Positions 1 to 7,419 of a stretch of DNA of 38,676 nucleotides are shown piece after piece. The stretch's first letter is position 1; the number at the start of each line of letters is the position of its first letter. The notes beneath the pieces were generated by a model. The model did no database searches and was not told the origin of the DNA. It saw only the letters and a program-made list of their open reading frames with translations. Source of the DNA: an uncultured Clostridia bacterium (lineage in GTDB: Bacteria; Bacillota; Clostridia; Christensenellales; Aristaeellaceae). The DNA lies in NCBI GenBank assembly GCA_937874275.1, contig CALNAU010000109.1, positions 1 to 38,676 on the forward strand. The letters are read 5' to 3'. The position numbers and the translations under genes are program-made.

Positions 1-1190
1 ATTTTGATGACGCGTACCTCACCGCCTTTGACGCCGCCGTGCTGGATATCCAGCAGCGGGCGGATGGGCAGTGGCTGCGGCTGGACCGCAGCGCCTTCTA
101 CCCCACCTCGGGCGGCCAGCCCCACGACATCGGCACGCTGACCGGGCCCACCGGCACGTCGCAGGTGCTGGATGTGCTGGCCGACGACGCCGGCATGGTA
201 TGGCACCGGGTGGATGTGCCGCTGCCTGTTGGCGAAGCCGTGCACGGGCAGATTGACTGGGCCCGCCGCCATGACCATATGCAGCAGCATGGAGGCGAAC
301 ATATTTTGGCCGGCTGCGTGTGGGCCCTGCATCAGGGCTACACCCACGGGCTGCACATCGGGGCGGACAACAGCACCATCGACGTCACCATGCCCGACGG
401 CCGCACCCGCCTGACCGAGCAGGAGATGGCTGAGCTGGAAGACTTGGCCAACCGGCGCGTGCAGCAGGATGCCGTCATCCGCGCCTGGTTTCCCGATGAG
501 CAGGAGATGGCCACCCTGCCCCTGCGCAAGGACCCGGCGGTGGAAGGCCATGTGCGCGTCATCGCTGTGGGGGATTTTGAGTACTGCGCCTGCGGCGGCA
601 CGCATCCGCACCGCAGCGGCGAGATTGGCCTCATCAAGGTTCTGAGCACCGCGCCCGCGCGCGGCAAGATGCGCGTCACCTTTTTGTGCGGCATGCGCGC
701 CCTGCGCCACTATCGGCAGGTGCTGCTCAGCGCCAGCCAGGCGGGCAGCCTGCTCAGCACCCCGGCGGAGGGCCTGGCCCAGGCGGTGGAGCGCCTGAAG
801 GTGGAACAGGCCACCCTGCGGGAGCAGATTCACGCGCTGCGCATGCAGACGGCGGAGCATACGGCGGACGCCCTGCTGCGTGATGCCCAACCCCTGCCCG
901 GCGGCGGGCGGCTGTGCCGGGCGAACCTGCCGCTGATGGACATCGAGGGCATGAAGGCCGTTGCCTCCCGCCTGATTGCGCAGGAGGATGTGATCGCCCT
1001 GCTCAGCGCGCCGGTAGCCGATGGACAGGTGCTGCTGTTTGCCCGCGGGCGGGCCATGCCCCAGGACATGGCGGCGCTGCTGCGCCAGTCGGGTGCCCGC
1101 GGCGGCGGCAAGCCGGACTGGGCCCAGGGCAGCGCGAAGGAAGATGGGGTATTGGAAAGCGCGGCTGCTACGCTGACAAGCCTCAGATGA
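1..1190 (+). CDS. alaX: Alanyl-tRNA editing protein AlaX (5' end outside window)
   Basis: The protein hydrolyses mischarged Ser- or Gly-tRNA(Ala) in the cytoplasm, in trans to AlaRS. The frame is open from base 3 with no stop, and upstream residues (FDDAYLTAF) match the usual AlaX N-terminus. The true start therefore lies before the window; the GTG at 39 is not the likely start. The N-terminal editing barrel contains AFYPTSGGQPHD. The first zinc half-site is HGGEH, and the second is the CGGTH part of YCACGGTHPHRSGEIG. A coiled segment follows, then a C-terminal DHHA1-like domain ending GGGKPDWAQG. This is the long AlaX-L/AlaX-M type architecture. The stop overlaps the next start (ATGA, 1187-1190), suggesting translational coupling. 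Family assignment is firm; tRNA specificity is inferred. Confidence 0.93.
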   Translation, partial: FDDAYLTAFDAAVLDIQQRADGQWLRLDRSAFYPTSGGQPHDIGTLTGPTGTSQVLDVLADDAGMVWHRVDVPLPVGEAVHGQIDWARRHDHMQQHGGEHILAGCVWALHQGYTHGLHIGADNSTIDVTMPDGRTRLTEQEMAELEDLANRRVQQDAVIRAWFPDEQEMATLPLRKDPAVEGHVRVIAVGDFEYCACGGTHPHRSGEIGLIKVLSTAPARGKMRVTFLCGMRALRHYRQVLLSASQAGSLLSTPAEGLAQAVERLKVEQATLREQIHALRMQTAEHTADALLRDAQPLPGGGRLCRANLPLMDIEGMKAVASRLIAQEDVIALLSAPVADGQVLLFARGRAMPQDMAALLRQSGARGGGKPDWAQGSAKEDGVLESAAATLTSLR

Positions 1191-1705
1191 TGAAACAGAT
1201 GAATACAAAGCCTCTGACGATGGGACGGGTGCGTCTTCAGCGGGCGACCCTGGAAGACTGTGTGGATATCCACCACATGCAGGCTGAAGCCTTTCGCGCG
1301 TTGTTGACAAAGTATCAAGACCATCGCAGAAACCCCGGCGCAGAACCACTGGCGCGTATTGTTCAGCGCATGAAGCAGGACTGTACGCATTATTACTTGA
1401 TACTCGTTGATAACCATAGTGCCGGTGCTGTCCGTGTTGTGAGCCTTGATGATGCTGCCTATCGGATAGCACCCATGTTCATACTGCCCTCCCATCAAGG
1501 AAATGGATATGCGCAACAGGCCCTCTCCGTCTTGGAATCCCTCTATCCGCAAGCAACCCATTGGGAACTGGATACAATCAAGGAAGAAGAGAAGCTCTGT
1601 TATCTGTATGAAAAAATGGGCTATCAAAGAACCGGCAAAGAAGAATCGCTTCAAAATGGCATGACCGTTGTGTATTACGCCAAAGAGATACAACACACAA
1701 ACTAA
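1187..1705 (+). CDS. GNAT family N-acetyltransferase
   Basis: The protein transfers acetyl from acetyl-CoA to an unknown amine. The start was chosen at ATG 1187 because it overlaps the alaX stop (ATGA); ATG 1190 and 1199 are alternatives, and no clear ribosome binding site precedes any of them. At about 172 aa it has normal GNAT size. Motif A is visible as PMFILPSHQGNGYAQQAL (HQGNGYA matching Q/RxxGxG/A). A C-terminal YLYEKMGYQRTGKEE segment matches the usual GNAT strand 6/7 region. Base composition is visibly more AT-rich than alaX and most neighbours, with codons such as AAA, GAA and TAT, which hints at acquisition from another source. The substrate cannot be read from the sequence. Confidence 0.85.
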   Translation: MMKQMNTKPLTMGRVRLQRATLEDCVDIHHMQAEAFRALLTKYQDHRRNPGAEPLARIVQRMKQDCTHYYLILVDNHSAGAVRVVSLDDAAYRIAPMFILPSHQGNGYAQQALSVLESLYPQATHWELDTIKEEEKLCYLYEKMGYQRTGKEESLQNGMTVVYYAKEIQHTN

Positions 1706-1817
1706 ATACACCTTTTCTCCATTCGTTTTGGCCTTAGATAGCAATGGTGCGTTCATATCGGCTGTTTGCCCGTCAGCTTTCCCATCTCAATTGTATACAT
1801 GGTGAAGGGAGGCGCGC

Positions 1818-2312
1818 ATGACACAACAAAACCTGGACAATCAACTGGATATAGAAGCCATCTATGCGCGAAACGTGGACATGGTATACCGCGTGTGTTT
1901 CTCCTTCCTCAAAAACAAAGCGGATACGGAAGACGCTGTGCACGATACCTTCATGCGGTGCATGCGGGCCGCGCCTCGCTTTGCCAACGAGGCCCACGAA
2001 AAGGGTTGGCTGGTGGTCACGGCGGGCAACCTATGCCGCAATCGGCTGCGCCACTGGTGGCGCAAAAACACACCGCTGGATGAAACCGCCTTTTCCGGCA
2101 ATGACGGCCCGCCGACCCATGACGATACGCTGGATGCCATCCTTGCCCTGCCCGACCGTTACAAGGTGAGCCTCTACTTGCATTACTACGAAGGCTGGCC
2201 CGCCGGGGACATCGCGGCCCTGCTGCGCCGCCCGGCCTCCACCGTGCGCAACCATCTCAGCGAGGCCCGCCGCCTGCTCAAAGAAAGGCTGACAGATGAT
2301 GAACATACATGA
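1818..2312 (+). CDS. ECF-type RNA polymerase sigma factor
   Basis: An extracytoplasmic-function sigma factor of 164 aa, acting in the cytoplasm with core RNA polymerase. Region 2 covers about residues 15-85 (NVDMVYRVCFSFLKNKADTE, followed by DAVHDTFMR, a classic region 2 pattern). Region 4 is at about 105-160, with a helix-turn-helix EGWPAGDIAALLRRPASTV. The start at ATG 1818 is preceded by GAAGGGAGG at good spacing. The gene overlaps the next by 17 bases (2296-2312), which carries a single-span membrane protein, the usual sigma/anti-sigma arrangement. No ECF-type promoter could be recognised upstream. Family assignment is firm; the signal sensed is unknown. Confidence 0.93.
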   Translation: MTQQNLDNQLDIEAIYARNVDMVYRVCFSFLKNKADTEDAVHDTFMRCMRAAPRFANEAHEKGWLVVTAGNLCRNRLRHWWRKNTPLDETAFSGNDGPPTHDDTLDAILALPDRYKVSLYLHYYEGWPAGDIAALLRRPASTVRNHLSEARRLLKERLTDDEHT

Positions 2313-3342
2313 CCGCGTCGTCCAGTCCTTCAACAAACTGACGCCGGATGAGGCCACAAAAGCGCGCATCCATGGGCGATTGAGGGCACAGGCGTCAAGC
2401 CATCATCATTCTCCCTTGCGCCACAGCCACAGACGGCTGGGCATTGCCCTAGCTATCACCATCCTGTTTTGCGCGACGGTGTTTGCGGCAACCCAGCTGC
2501 ACAAGTATGTCAACTGGAAGGGAGAGCCGGTACCGGAGCCCAACTTATACGATGGCTTAAGTGAAAAGGATGTTTCTGTTCGCGAGCAAAACAGGTCTTG
2601 GGCGCTTCGTGTCGGGGATTTGATTCCGGACAACACGCACAGCGAGTATTGGATTGCGTATCGTATTTCACCCGATGGCGCGGTGGATGAAAAGTTCGCG
2701 GTGGTGAAAACCATCAACCGCAGATTCGATACCTATGCCGCGTTTCAGGCCGCAATCAGCGCAGAAGGTGTGCTATTGATGCCTGAAAAGATACCGGAAG
2801 GGTTCAGCCTGGAGAAAGCGGAGGTATCCTACACATTGCCTCACATCCTTGCCCCTGTGATGCTGGATGAGCAAAAAGCGGCCGATGATGTGCTGCTGCG
2901 GCGCTATGCGCTGCCGCCGGAAAAGGACCGCTATCTGACCATGTATCGGCTATTCTTTGTAAATCAACAAAATAGAAGCTTGCTGATTACGTGTGAATTG
3001 CACAACAGAAGCAGCATACCGGACAATCTGCGCATCGAGGGGAACAGCAACGCCCGTTCCGTCATCATTGATGGGATGGACAAGGCATTGCTGGTGGGCG
3101 GTGATGTCTCTCAACCTTCAGCCGAAGCCAATCCGGCGACGATGTCGGTCATCATGCGCCACAAATCGGTGCTAAGCACTGCAAATGACCAAGGAACCAG
3201 GCGGTGGGATTACATCGATGTAATGACAGATATCCCCGGGGCGGGTCCACTCCTTGTTCATCTCTATAGCGATTACCGCATTATTTCATACGGCGGGCTT
3301 TCACAGGACGACCTGTTGAACATCGCTGGCACATTCCATTGA
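2296..3342 (+). CDS. Putative anti-sigma factor, single-pass membrane protein
   Basis: A 348-aa protein with a cytoplasmic N-terminus of about 45 residues, rich in His/Arg just before the membrane (SSHHHSPLRHSHRR). One membrane span follows at about 48-67 (LGIALAITILFCATVFAATQ), then an extracytoplasmic domain of about 280 residues. The start ATG 2296 lies inside the end of the sigma gene, so the two are translationally coupled. No HxxxCxxC zinc anti-sigma motif is present, so the class is not ZAS; it resembles the DUF4179-like group by layout only. The role, holding the upstream ECF sigma inactive until an envelope signal arrives, is inferred from gene order and topology. The promoter of the next gene starts inside its last codons. 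Confidence 0.7.
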   Translation: MMNIHDRVVQSFNKLTPDEATKARIHGRLRAQASSHHHSPLRHSHRRLGIALAITILFCATVFAATQLHKYVNWKGEPVPEPNLYDGLSEKDVSVREQNRSWALRVGDLIPDNTHSEYWIAYRISPDGAVDEKFAVVKTINRRFDTYAAFQAAISAEGVLLMPEKIPEGFSLEKAEVSYTLPHILAPVMLDEQKAADDVLLRRYALPPEKDRYLTMYRLFFVNQQNRSLLITCELHNRSSIPDNLRIEGNSNARSVIIDGMDKALLVGGDVSQPSAEANPATMSVIMRHKSVLSTANDQGTRRWDYIDVMTDIPGAGPLLVHLYSDYRIISYGGLSQDDLLNIAGTFH

Positions 3343-3367
3343 CAACCCCTACCCCCCTTGATAGGAT
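3339..3367 (+). promoter_or_regulatory. Sigma-A promoter of the ECF S component operon
   Basis: TTGACA at 3339-3344 and TAGGAT at 3362-3367 are separated by exactly 17 bases. The -35 box is perfect and overlaps the stop codon of the anti-sigma gene. Transcription would begin near 3374-3378, leaving a leader of about 85-89 bases before the ATG at 3463. Confidence 0.65.
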
Positions 3368-3373
3368 ACCCTT

Positions 3374-3462
3374 GGTAAAGAACCACAACGACGCCATGAA
3401 GGCGTTCTGGTCTCGGGCATCGGGACCCCATATTCGGCGCGCAGCGCAAGGAGGGTCCCTGT
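3374..3462 (+). promoter_or_regulatory. Structured leader RNA with mutually exclusive hairpins (candidate translational switch)
   Basis: Three stems are visible. Stem 1: GACGCC 3390-3395 with GGCGTT 3401-3406 (one G-U), extended by ACCA 3382-3385 with TGGT 3408-3411. Stem 2 (anti-sequestor): GGTCTCG 3409-3415 with CGGGACC 3421-3427, loop GGCAT. Stem 3 (sequestor): GGGACCC 3422-3428 with GGGTCCC 3453-3459, perfect 7 bp, overlapping the ribosome binding site AAGGAGGG 3448-3455. Stems 2 and 3 share 3422-3427 and cannot form together. The 3' part of stem 1 (3409-3411) is also used by stem 2. I do not recognise a known riboswitch consensus. The switching role is inferred from the base pairing. Confidence 0.5.
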
Positions 3463-3990
3463 ATGAAATCCATTGATATCAAGCGCATGGTGTTGGCTGC
3501 CCTGTTCGTGGCGATTGGTTTTCTGCTGCCGTTCCTGACGGGGCAGATTCAGCAGATTGGCAACATGCTCAGCCCCATGCACATCCCGGTATTGCTGTGC
3601 GGCTTTGTGTGCGGGCCGTTTTGGGGGCTGCTGGTGGGGGCGGTGACGCCGCTGCTGCGCTCCCTCACGCTGGGCATGCCGCCGCTGATGCCCGTGGCCG
3701 CAGCCATGGCCTTTGAGATGGCGGCCTATGGCCTGGCAGCAGGTCTTTTGTACCGCGCGCTGCCCCGCAAAACTATCAGCGTGTATATCGCGCTGGTCGC
3801 GGCCATGCTGATTGGCCGTGTGGTGTGGGGTGTGGCCATGTACGCGCTAACGGGCGGCGCGTTCAGCATGCAGGCCTTCCTGGCCGGTGCCTTCATCAAC
3901 GCCTGGCCGGGCATCATTTTGCACATCCTGCTGATTCCGGCGATTGTCATTGCCTTGGAGCGGGCCAAGCTGATTCCCCTGAAGGGGTAA
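3463..3990 (+). CDS. ECF transporter S component (substrate-binding membrane subunit)
   Basis: A 175-aa integral membrane protein with about five or six hydrophobic segments: LAALFVAIGFLLPFL, HIPVLLCGFVCGPFWGLLVG, MPVAAAMAFEMAAYGLAAGL, VYIALVAAMLIGRVVWG and IILHILLIPAIVIALE. The KRMVLAALFVAIG start and the overall size fit the ECF_trnsprt (PF12822-like) S-component group. These bind a vitamin or similar small molecule and share an energising module (EcfT, EcfA, EcfA') encoded elsewhere. The start ATG 3463 has AAGGAGGG 8 bases upstream, inside a potential sequestering stem. DUF3842 follows after 16 bases. The substrate cannot be deduced; the structured leader suggests control by a small molecule. 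Confidence 0.85.
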   Translation: MKSIDIKRMVLAALFVAIGFLLPFLTGQIQQIGNMLSPMHIPVLLCGFVCGPFWGLLVGAVTPLLRSLTLGMPPLMPVAAAMAFEMAAYGLAAGLLYRALPRKTISVYIALVAAMLIGRVVWGVAMYALTGGAFSMQAFLAGAFINAWPGIILHILLIPAIVIALERAKLIPLKG

Positions 3991-4006
3991 CAGCCAAGGA
4001 GCGACC

Positions 4007-4426
4007 ATGAAAACCCTCATCATCGACGGCCAGGGCGGCGGCCTGGGCCGCGCCATCACGGCAGCGCTGCGGCAGGCGGTGCCGGATTTGGCTTTGATTG
4101 CCCTGGGCACCAATGCCATTGCCACCACCGCCATGCTCAAGGCAGGCGCCCAGCAGGGCGCGACCGGCGAGAGTGCCATCCGCTGGCAGTGCCGGGACGC
4201 GGGGCTGATTCTGGGCCCTACCGGCTTGCTGACCGCGGGGGCGCTGCTGGGCGAAATCAGCCCGGCCATCGCCGCCGCCGTGGGCGAGAGCCCGGCACAC
4301 AAGCTGCTCATCCCGTCCGACCGCTGCAATGTGCAGGTCATCGGTGTAAAGCCGCAAAGCATGGACGACGCGGTGCGCGAGCTGGTGGAGCGGGTGCGGG
4401 CGATAGTGACCAATACGGCAAAATAG
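4007..4426 (+). CDS. DUF3842 family protein
   Basis: A 139-aa soluble protein starting MKTLIIDGQGGGLGRAI, a glycine-rich nucleotide-binding-like turn. Characteristic blocks are ALGTNAIATTAMLKAGAQQG, ATGES, LILGPTGLLTAGALLGEISP and HKLLIPSDRCNVQVIG. These match my recollection of the DUF3842 family of Clostridia; the biochemical function is unknown. The start ATG 4007 follows AAGGAG at good spacing and lies 16 bases after the ECF S component, so the two share a transcript. The pairing suggests that DUF3842 acts on, or reports, the imported small molecule, which is inference. No terminator with a U-tract is obvious after the stop. Confidence 0.85.
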   Translation: MKTLIIDGQGGGLGRAITAALRQAVPDLALIALGTNAIATTAMLKAGAQQGATGESAIRWQCRDAGLILGPTGLLTAGALLGEISPAIAAAVGESPAHKLLIPSDRCNVQVIGVKPQSMDDAVRELVERVRAIVTNTAK

Positions 4427-4472
4427 GTAAATATGGTGACCCTGTATGCACCCCAGAACGAGTGCTCCATTG

Positions 4473-4501
4473 TTGTGATACCCAGTCAAATATGGTATAA
4501 T
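4473..4501 (+). promoter_or_regulatory. Promoter of the VbhA-like/Fic toxin-antitoxin operon
   Basis: TTGTGA at 4473-4478 and a perfect TATAAT at 4496-4501 are separated by 17 bases, with an extended -10 TGG just before it. It lies about 26 bases upstream of the antitoxin ATG. Confidence 0.75.
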
Positions 4502-4527
4502 TGGGGTAACATGAAGGGAGGCAGAAC

Positions 4528-4704
4528 ATGAACAAAAAGCAACTAACCGCTCATGTGGCGGCCTCCATGCGGATGGAGAACATGCCGCTGAGGCAGGCAG
4601 ACAAAATGCGTATCGCTCGGTGTCTGGATGGCAAGTCCACCTTTCATAAAAGCGTCGAAAACCTGGTCAAAAAGCACACGCAGCCCAACCAATCCGGCAA
4701 ATAG
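4528..4704 (+). CDS. VbhA-like antitoxin of the adjacent Fic protein (58 aa)
   Basis: A small gene of 58 codons starting MNKKQLTAHVAASMRMEN. Residues 13-18 are S-M-R-M-E-N, matching the Fic inhibitory motif (S/T)xxxE(G/N). In VbhA-type antitoxins this motif places a Glu into the ATP pocket of Fic and blocks AMP transfer. The rest (about 22-50) is a predicted helical pair, as in VbhA. AAGGGAGG at 4514-4521 gives a strong ribosome binding site 6 bases before ATG 4528, and a strong promoter lies just upstream. The stop at 4702-4704 is followed after 11 bases by the fic start. Class I Fic systems place the antitoxin first, as here. Motif and position together make the call fairly secure; neutralisation is inferred. 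Confidence 0.82.
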   Translation: MNKKQLTAHVAASMRMENMPLRQADKMRIARCLDGKSTFHKSVENLVKKHTQPNQSGK

Positions 4705-4755
4705 GCATCCCACTCATGCAGACATATTATGAGTACGAGTGGGATGCTTTTTATT
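4705..4755 (+). terminator. Terminator-like hairpin spanning the fic start codon (possible attenuator)
   Basis: GCATCCCACTC at 4705-4715 pairs perfectly with GAGTGGGATGC at 4737-4747 (11 bp), followed by TTTTTATT at 4748-4755. The fic start codon 4716-4718 is the first triplet of the loop. A competing inner stem ACTCAT 4712-4717 with ATGAGT 4729-4734 would trap the start codon itself. The structure would favour antitoxin over toxin output, by early termination, by blocked initiation, or both. Confidence 0.6.
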
Positions 4756-5321
4756 GTTATCCCAACAGCCATGTGCTCATCAACAAGTTGAATATCATGG
4801 ATGCGGAACAACTGCAAACAGCGGAGCGGGAGATTACATCGCTTCGCATGGCACAGTTTTTATCTGCCCCACCGAATGGACCGCTGGATTACGCGTACCT
4901 GAGAGGCATCCATCGCATGCTGTTCAGCGATATCTATGCATGGGCAGGGCATCCCCGCACCGTTGACATTTCCAAAGGGTCCATGTTCTGCCATGACCGC
5001 TATATTGACGAGCAATGCGCCTCGTTATTTGCACGGCTGCAAGACGAACAGTATCTCACTGGCATCGCCAGCAAGAAACGCTTGATACAGCGACTTGCCC
5101 ATTATTTGGGTGAGTTGAACGCCATCCATCCGTTCCGTGAGGGCAACGGACGTACTCAGCGCCTGTTCATCGAAGTCCTCTGCCAGCGGCTGGGGTACAG
5201 CCTGCGCTTTGAGCGCATCACGAATGACGAAATGATTCGTGCGAGTCAATTCTCCTTTCAGGGGGATGAAGCGGCGATGATCGCAGTGATTGAACGGGCA
5301 CTGGAAGCATATCCCCGCTGA
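4716..5321 (+). CDS. fic: Fic family protein (AMP-transferase toxin)
   Basis: A 201-aa Fic-domain enzyme. The complete active-site motif HPFREGNGRTQR is at residues 138-149: His138 is the general base, Glu142 holds Mg, and Gly143-Asn144-Gly145-Arg146 forms the anion hole. Fic enzymes with this full motif transfer AMP from ATP to Ser/Thr/Tyr of target proteins; in bacteria, DNA gyrase and topoisomerase IV are known targets of VbhT-type Fic. The N-terminal YCYPNSHVLINKLNI matches the conserved family start, so translation must begin at or near ATG 4716, although no good ribosome binding site precedes it. The start codon sits in the loop of a terminator-like hairpin. The upstream 58-aa gene carries the inhibitory SxxxEN motif, making this a class I Fic toxin-antitoxin pair. 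The region is more AT-rich than its surroundings. Confidence 0.93.
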   Translation: MQTYYEYEWDAFYCYPNSHVLINKLNIMDAEQLQTAEREITSLRMAQFLSAPPNGPLDYAYLRGIHRMLFSDIYAWAGHPRTVDISKGSMFCHDRYIDEQCASLFARLQDEQYLTGIASKKRLIQRLAHYLGELNAIHPFREGNGRTQRLFIEVLCQRLGYSLRFERITNDEMIRASQFSFQGDEAAMIAVIERALEAYPR

Positions 5322-5329
5322 AGGGTTGA

Positions 5330-5358
5330 TTGACGCGCTGATTTGCCCATGCTATGCT
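5330..5358 (+). promoter_or_regulatory. Promoter of the GH2 gene
   Basis: TTGACG 5330-5335 and TATGCT 5353-5358 are separated by 17 bases. It lies just after the fic stop and about 85 bases before the GH2 start, so GH2 is likely transcribed on its own. No clear operator was found in the leader. Confidence 0.65.
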
Positions 5359-5442
5359 TGCCCGGCATGGACAACATACCGTACATTATGGCAACCACAG
5401 TGCCCATTTTTCTGACGACAACATCCACAAACAGGAGGCCCC

Positions 5443-7263
5443 ATGAACGACCTGAGAAGCGAGCTGCGCATGGCGCATCCCCGGCCGGACTTTACCAGGG
5501 AACACTGGCACAGCCTGGACGGCATGTGGGCCTTTGCCTTTGACGACGCGGATGTCGGCCTGCGCGAGGGCTGGCAGAGCCGGGAGGATGGCTTTCCGCT
5601 GGACATCCGGGTGCCCTTCCCCTACCAGAGTGAGATGAGCGGCATCGGTACGGCGGAGCATCACCCGGTGATGTGGTACCAGCGGCCCTTCGAGGCGCCC
5701 GCGCATGCGGACAATCAGCGGGTGCTGCTGCACTTTGGCGCGGTGGACTACGCCTGCCGCGTGTATGTCAATGGGCAGATGGTGGCCAAGCACAGGGGCG
5801 GGTACCTACCCTTCTCGGCGGACATCACGCCCGCGCTGCGCCCCGGCCGCAACAGCCTGAGCCTGCGCGTGGTGGACACGCGCGATACCGCCCAGCCGCG
5901 CGGCAAGCAGTACTGGGATGACGGGTTGTTCCTGTGCTGGTACACGCCATGCAGCGGCATCTGGCAGAGCGTGTACATGGAGGTGGTGGGCGATACCGCG
6001 CTGCGTGCCATCTATGTCACGCCCGATATCAACCGCTGCCTGGCCACGGTGGAGGTCAACATCGACCACATGCCGGGGGGCGACCTGTCGGTGGACTATG
6101 ACCTGTATTTTGAGGGGCGTCCGGTGCGCAGCATCACCTCCAGCCTGCCCAACAAGCGCTACGAACTGGCGATGGACATGCGCGATGGCACGCGCCTGGA
6201 CAGCGTGCGTCTGTGGACGCCCGACAAGCCCAACCTATACGACCTGGTGGTCACCCTGCGGCGCGGCAATCAGGTGCTCGACCGCGTGGCCACCTACTTT
6301 GGCTTGCGCAGCGTATCCACGCAGAATGGGCACGTGCTGCTCAACAACATGCCCATCTACCAGCGCCTGGTGCTCAACCAGGGGTACTGGCCCCAATCGC
6401 TCATGACGCCGCCCGACAACGCCGCCCTTAAGAAGGATGTGGAGCTGATTCGGGCACTGGGCTTCAACGGCGTGCGCATGCACCAGAAGATTGAGGACCC
6501 GCGCTTTTACTACTGGTGCGACCGCCTGGGGCTGCTGTGCTGGGGCGAGGTGCCCAGCGCCTTTGAGTTCTGCCGCGACGAGGTGGTCAACCTGACGGAG
6601 ACCATGACGGCCTTTATCCAGCGCGATTACAACCACCCCAGCATCATTGTGTGGGTGCCCCTCAACGAATCCTGGGGCGCGCGGGAAATCTATGCCGTCA
6701 ACCAGCAGCAGCGGCTGTGCAACACGCTGTTCCAGCTGTGCAAGGCCATGGACCCCACCCGCCTGGTCATCGGCAACGATGGCTGGGAGCAGGTGTACAC
6801 CGACATCGTGGCCCTGCACGACTATGCCGCCCAGGGGGAGGCCCTCGCCGCCCACTTTGGTGACCGCGAACAGATGGAAAAAGGCTTTGCCGACTGGCGC
6901 ATGACCTACGCCCGGGACTTTGAGCCCGAGGACGGGCCCTATGACGAGCCGGTGATGATTACCGAGTACGGCGGCATCGCCATGACCATCAAGGGCCAAC
7001 AGGGCCGGGTGGACAACATGGAAGCCTGGGGCTACAACGACAAGGTGGACAGCGAGGAGGCATTCCTGGCGCGCTTCCGCTCGCTGACGGATGCCATCCG
7101 GGCGCTGCCTTATTGCCGCGGCTACTGCTACACGCAGCTGACCGACGTGATGCAGGAAATCAACGGCCTGCTCACCCCCAACCGCGAGCCCAAGATCGAC
7201 CCAGCCCTCTTCGCCCGCTACAACGGGAATCCCGAGGGCTATGGCCGCCCGGGGGCGGAATAG
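5443..7263 (+). CDS. Glycoside hydrolase family 2 protein (beta-galactosidase/beta-glucuronidase type)
   Basis: A 606-aa retaining glycosidase. Domains in order: a sugar-binding jelly roll (about 15-175, with WHSLDGMWAFAF and YACRVYVNGQMVAKHRGGY), an immunoglobulin-like domain (about 185-295) and a TIM barrel (about 300-600). The acid/base is Glu409 in VPLNESWGA and the nucleophile is Glu508 in MITEYGG, both in the GH2 positions. There is no signal peptide, so it acts in the cytoplasm on imported oligosaccharides. It lacks the extra C-terminal domains of LacZ, being the short GH2 type. ACAGGAGG gives a good ribosome binding site. Its own promoter precedes it, and it is followed by a minus-strand gene. 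Substrate within GH2 (galactoside, glucuronide, mannoside) cannot be settled by eye. Confidence 0.9.
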   Translation: MNDLRSELRMAHPRPDFTREHWHSLDGMWAFAFDDADVGLREGWQSREDGFPLDIRVPFPYQSEMSGIGTAEHHPVMWYQRPFEAPAHADNQRVLLHFGAVDYACRVYVNGQMVAKHRGGYLPFSADITPALRPGRNSLSLRVVDTRDTAQPRGKQYWDDGLFLCWYTPCSGIWQSVYMEVVGDTALRAIYVTPDINRCLATVEVNIDHMPGGDLSVDYDLYFEGRPVRSITSSLPNKRYELAMDMRDGTRLDSVRLWTPDKPNLYDLVVTLRRGNQVLDRVATYFGLRSVSTQNGHVLLNNMPIYQRLVLNQGYWPQSLMTPPDNAALKKDVELIRALGFNGVRMHQKIEDPRFYYWCDRLGLLCWGEVPSAFEFCRDEVVNLTETMTAFIQRDYNHPSIIVWVPLNESWGAREIYAVNQQQRLCNTLFQLCKAMDPTRLVIGNDGWEQVYTDIVALHDYAAQGEALAAHFGDREQMEKGFADWRMTYARDFEPEDGPYDEPVMITEYGGIAMTIKGQQGRVDNMEAWGYNDKVDSEEAFLARFRSLTDAIRALPYCRGYCYTQLTDVMQEINGLLTPNREPKIDPALFARYNGNPEGYGRPGAE

Positions 7264-7343
7264 GCAGCCGCATGTATTAAGCTGGGTCCTGGCTATTGAT
7301 TGTTGGTTTGGGCGTTCATTGTATCGATAGAATGAAGCAGAAA

Positions 7344-7378
7344 ATACCCCCTGATGCCTCACAGCCATCAGGGGGTAT
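7344..7378 (-). terminator. Intrinsic terminator of the peroxiredoxin gene
   Basis: ATACCCCCTGATG 7344-7356 and CATCAGGGGGTAT 7366-7378 form a perfect 13-bp stem with a 9-base loop. On the minus strand it is followed by TTTTCTGCTTC, so it ends transcription of the minus-strand gene. It may also stop read-through from GH2. Confidence 0.8.
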
Positions 7379-7419
7379 CGCATTGTCTGGGATCATTGCC
7401 TAAGCAGGTTGAGCCAGTA

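Noticed and set aside
3374..3462. Assignment of the leader to a known riboswitch class
   Set aside because: Conserved cores of TPP, THF, Moco, preQ1, cobalamin, fluoride and guanidine switches were not found by eye, so no class is named.
4511..4530. Earlier ATG at 4511 as the antitoxin start
   Set aside because: It lies at the ribosome binding site of ATG 4528 and is out of frame with the antitoxin motif.
6235..7383. Minus-strand open frame of 382 codons opposite the GH2 gene
   Set aside because: It lies opposite the GH2 catalytic barrel with its intact motifs; its composition is that of an antisense frame.
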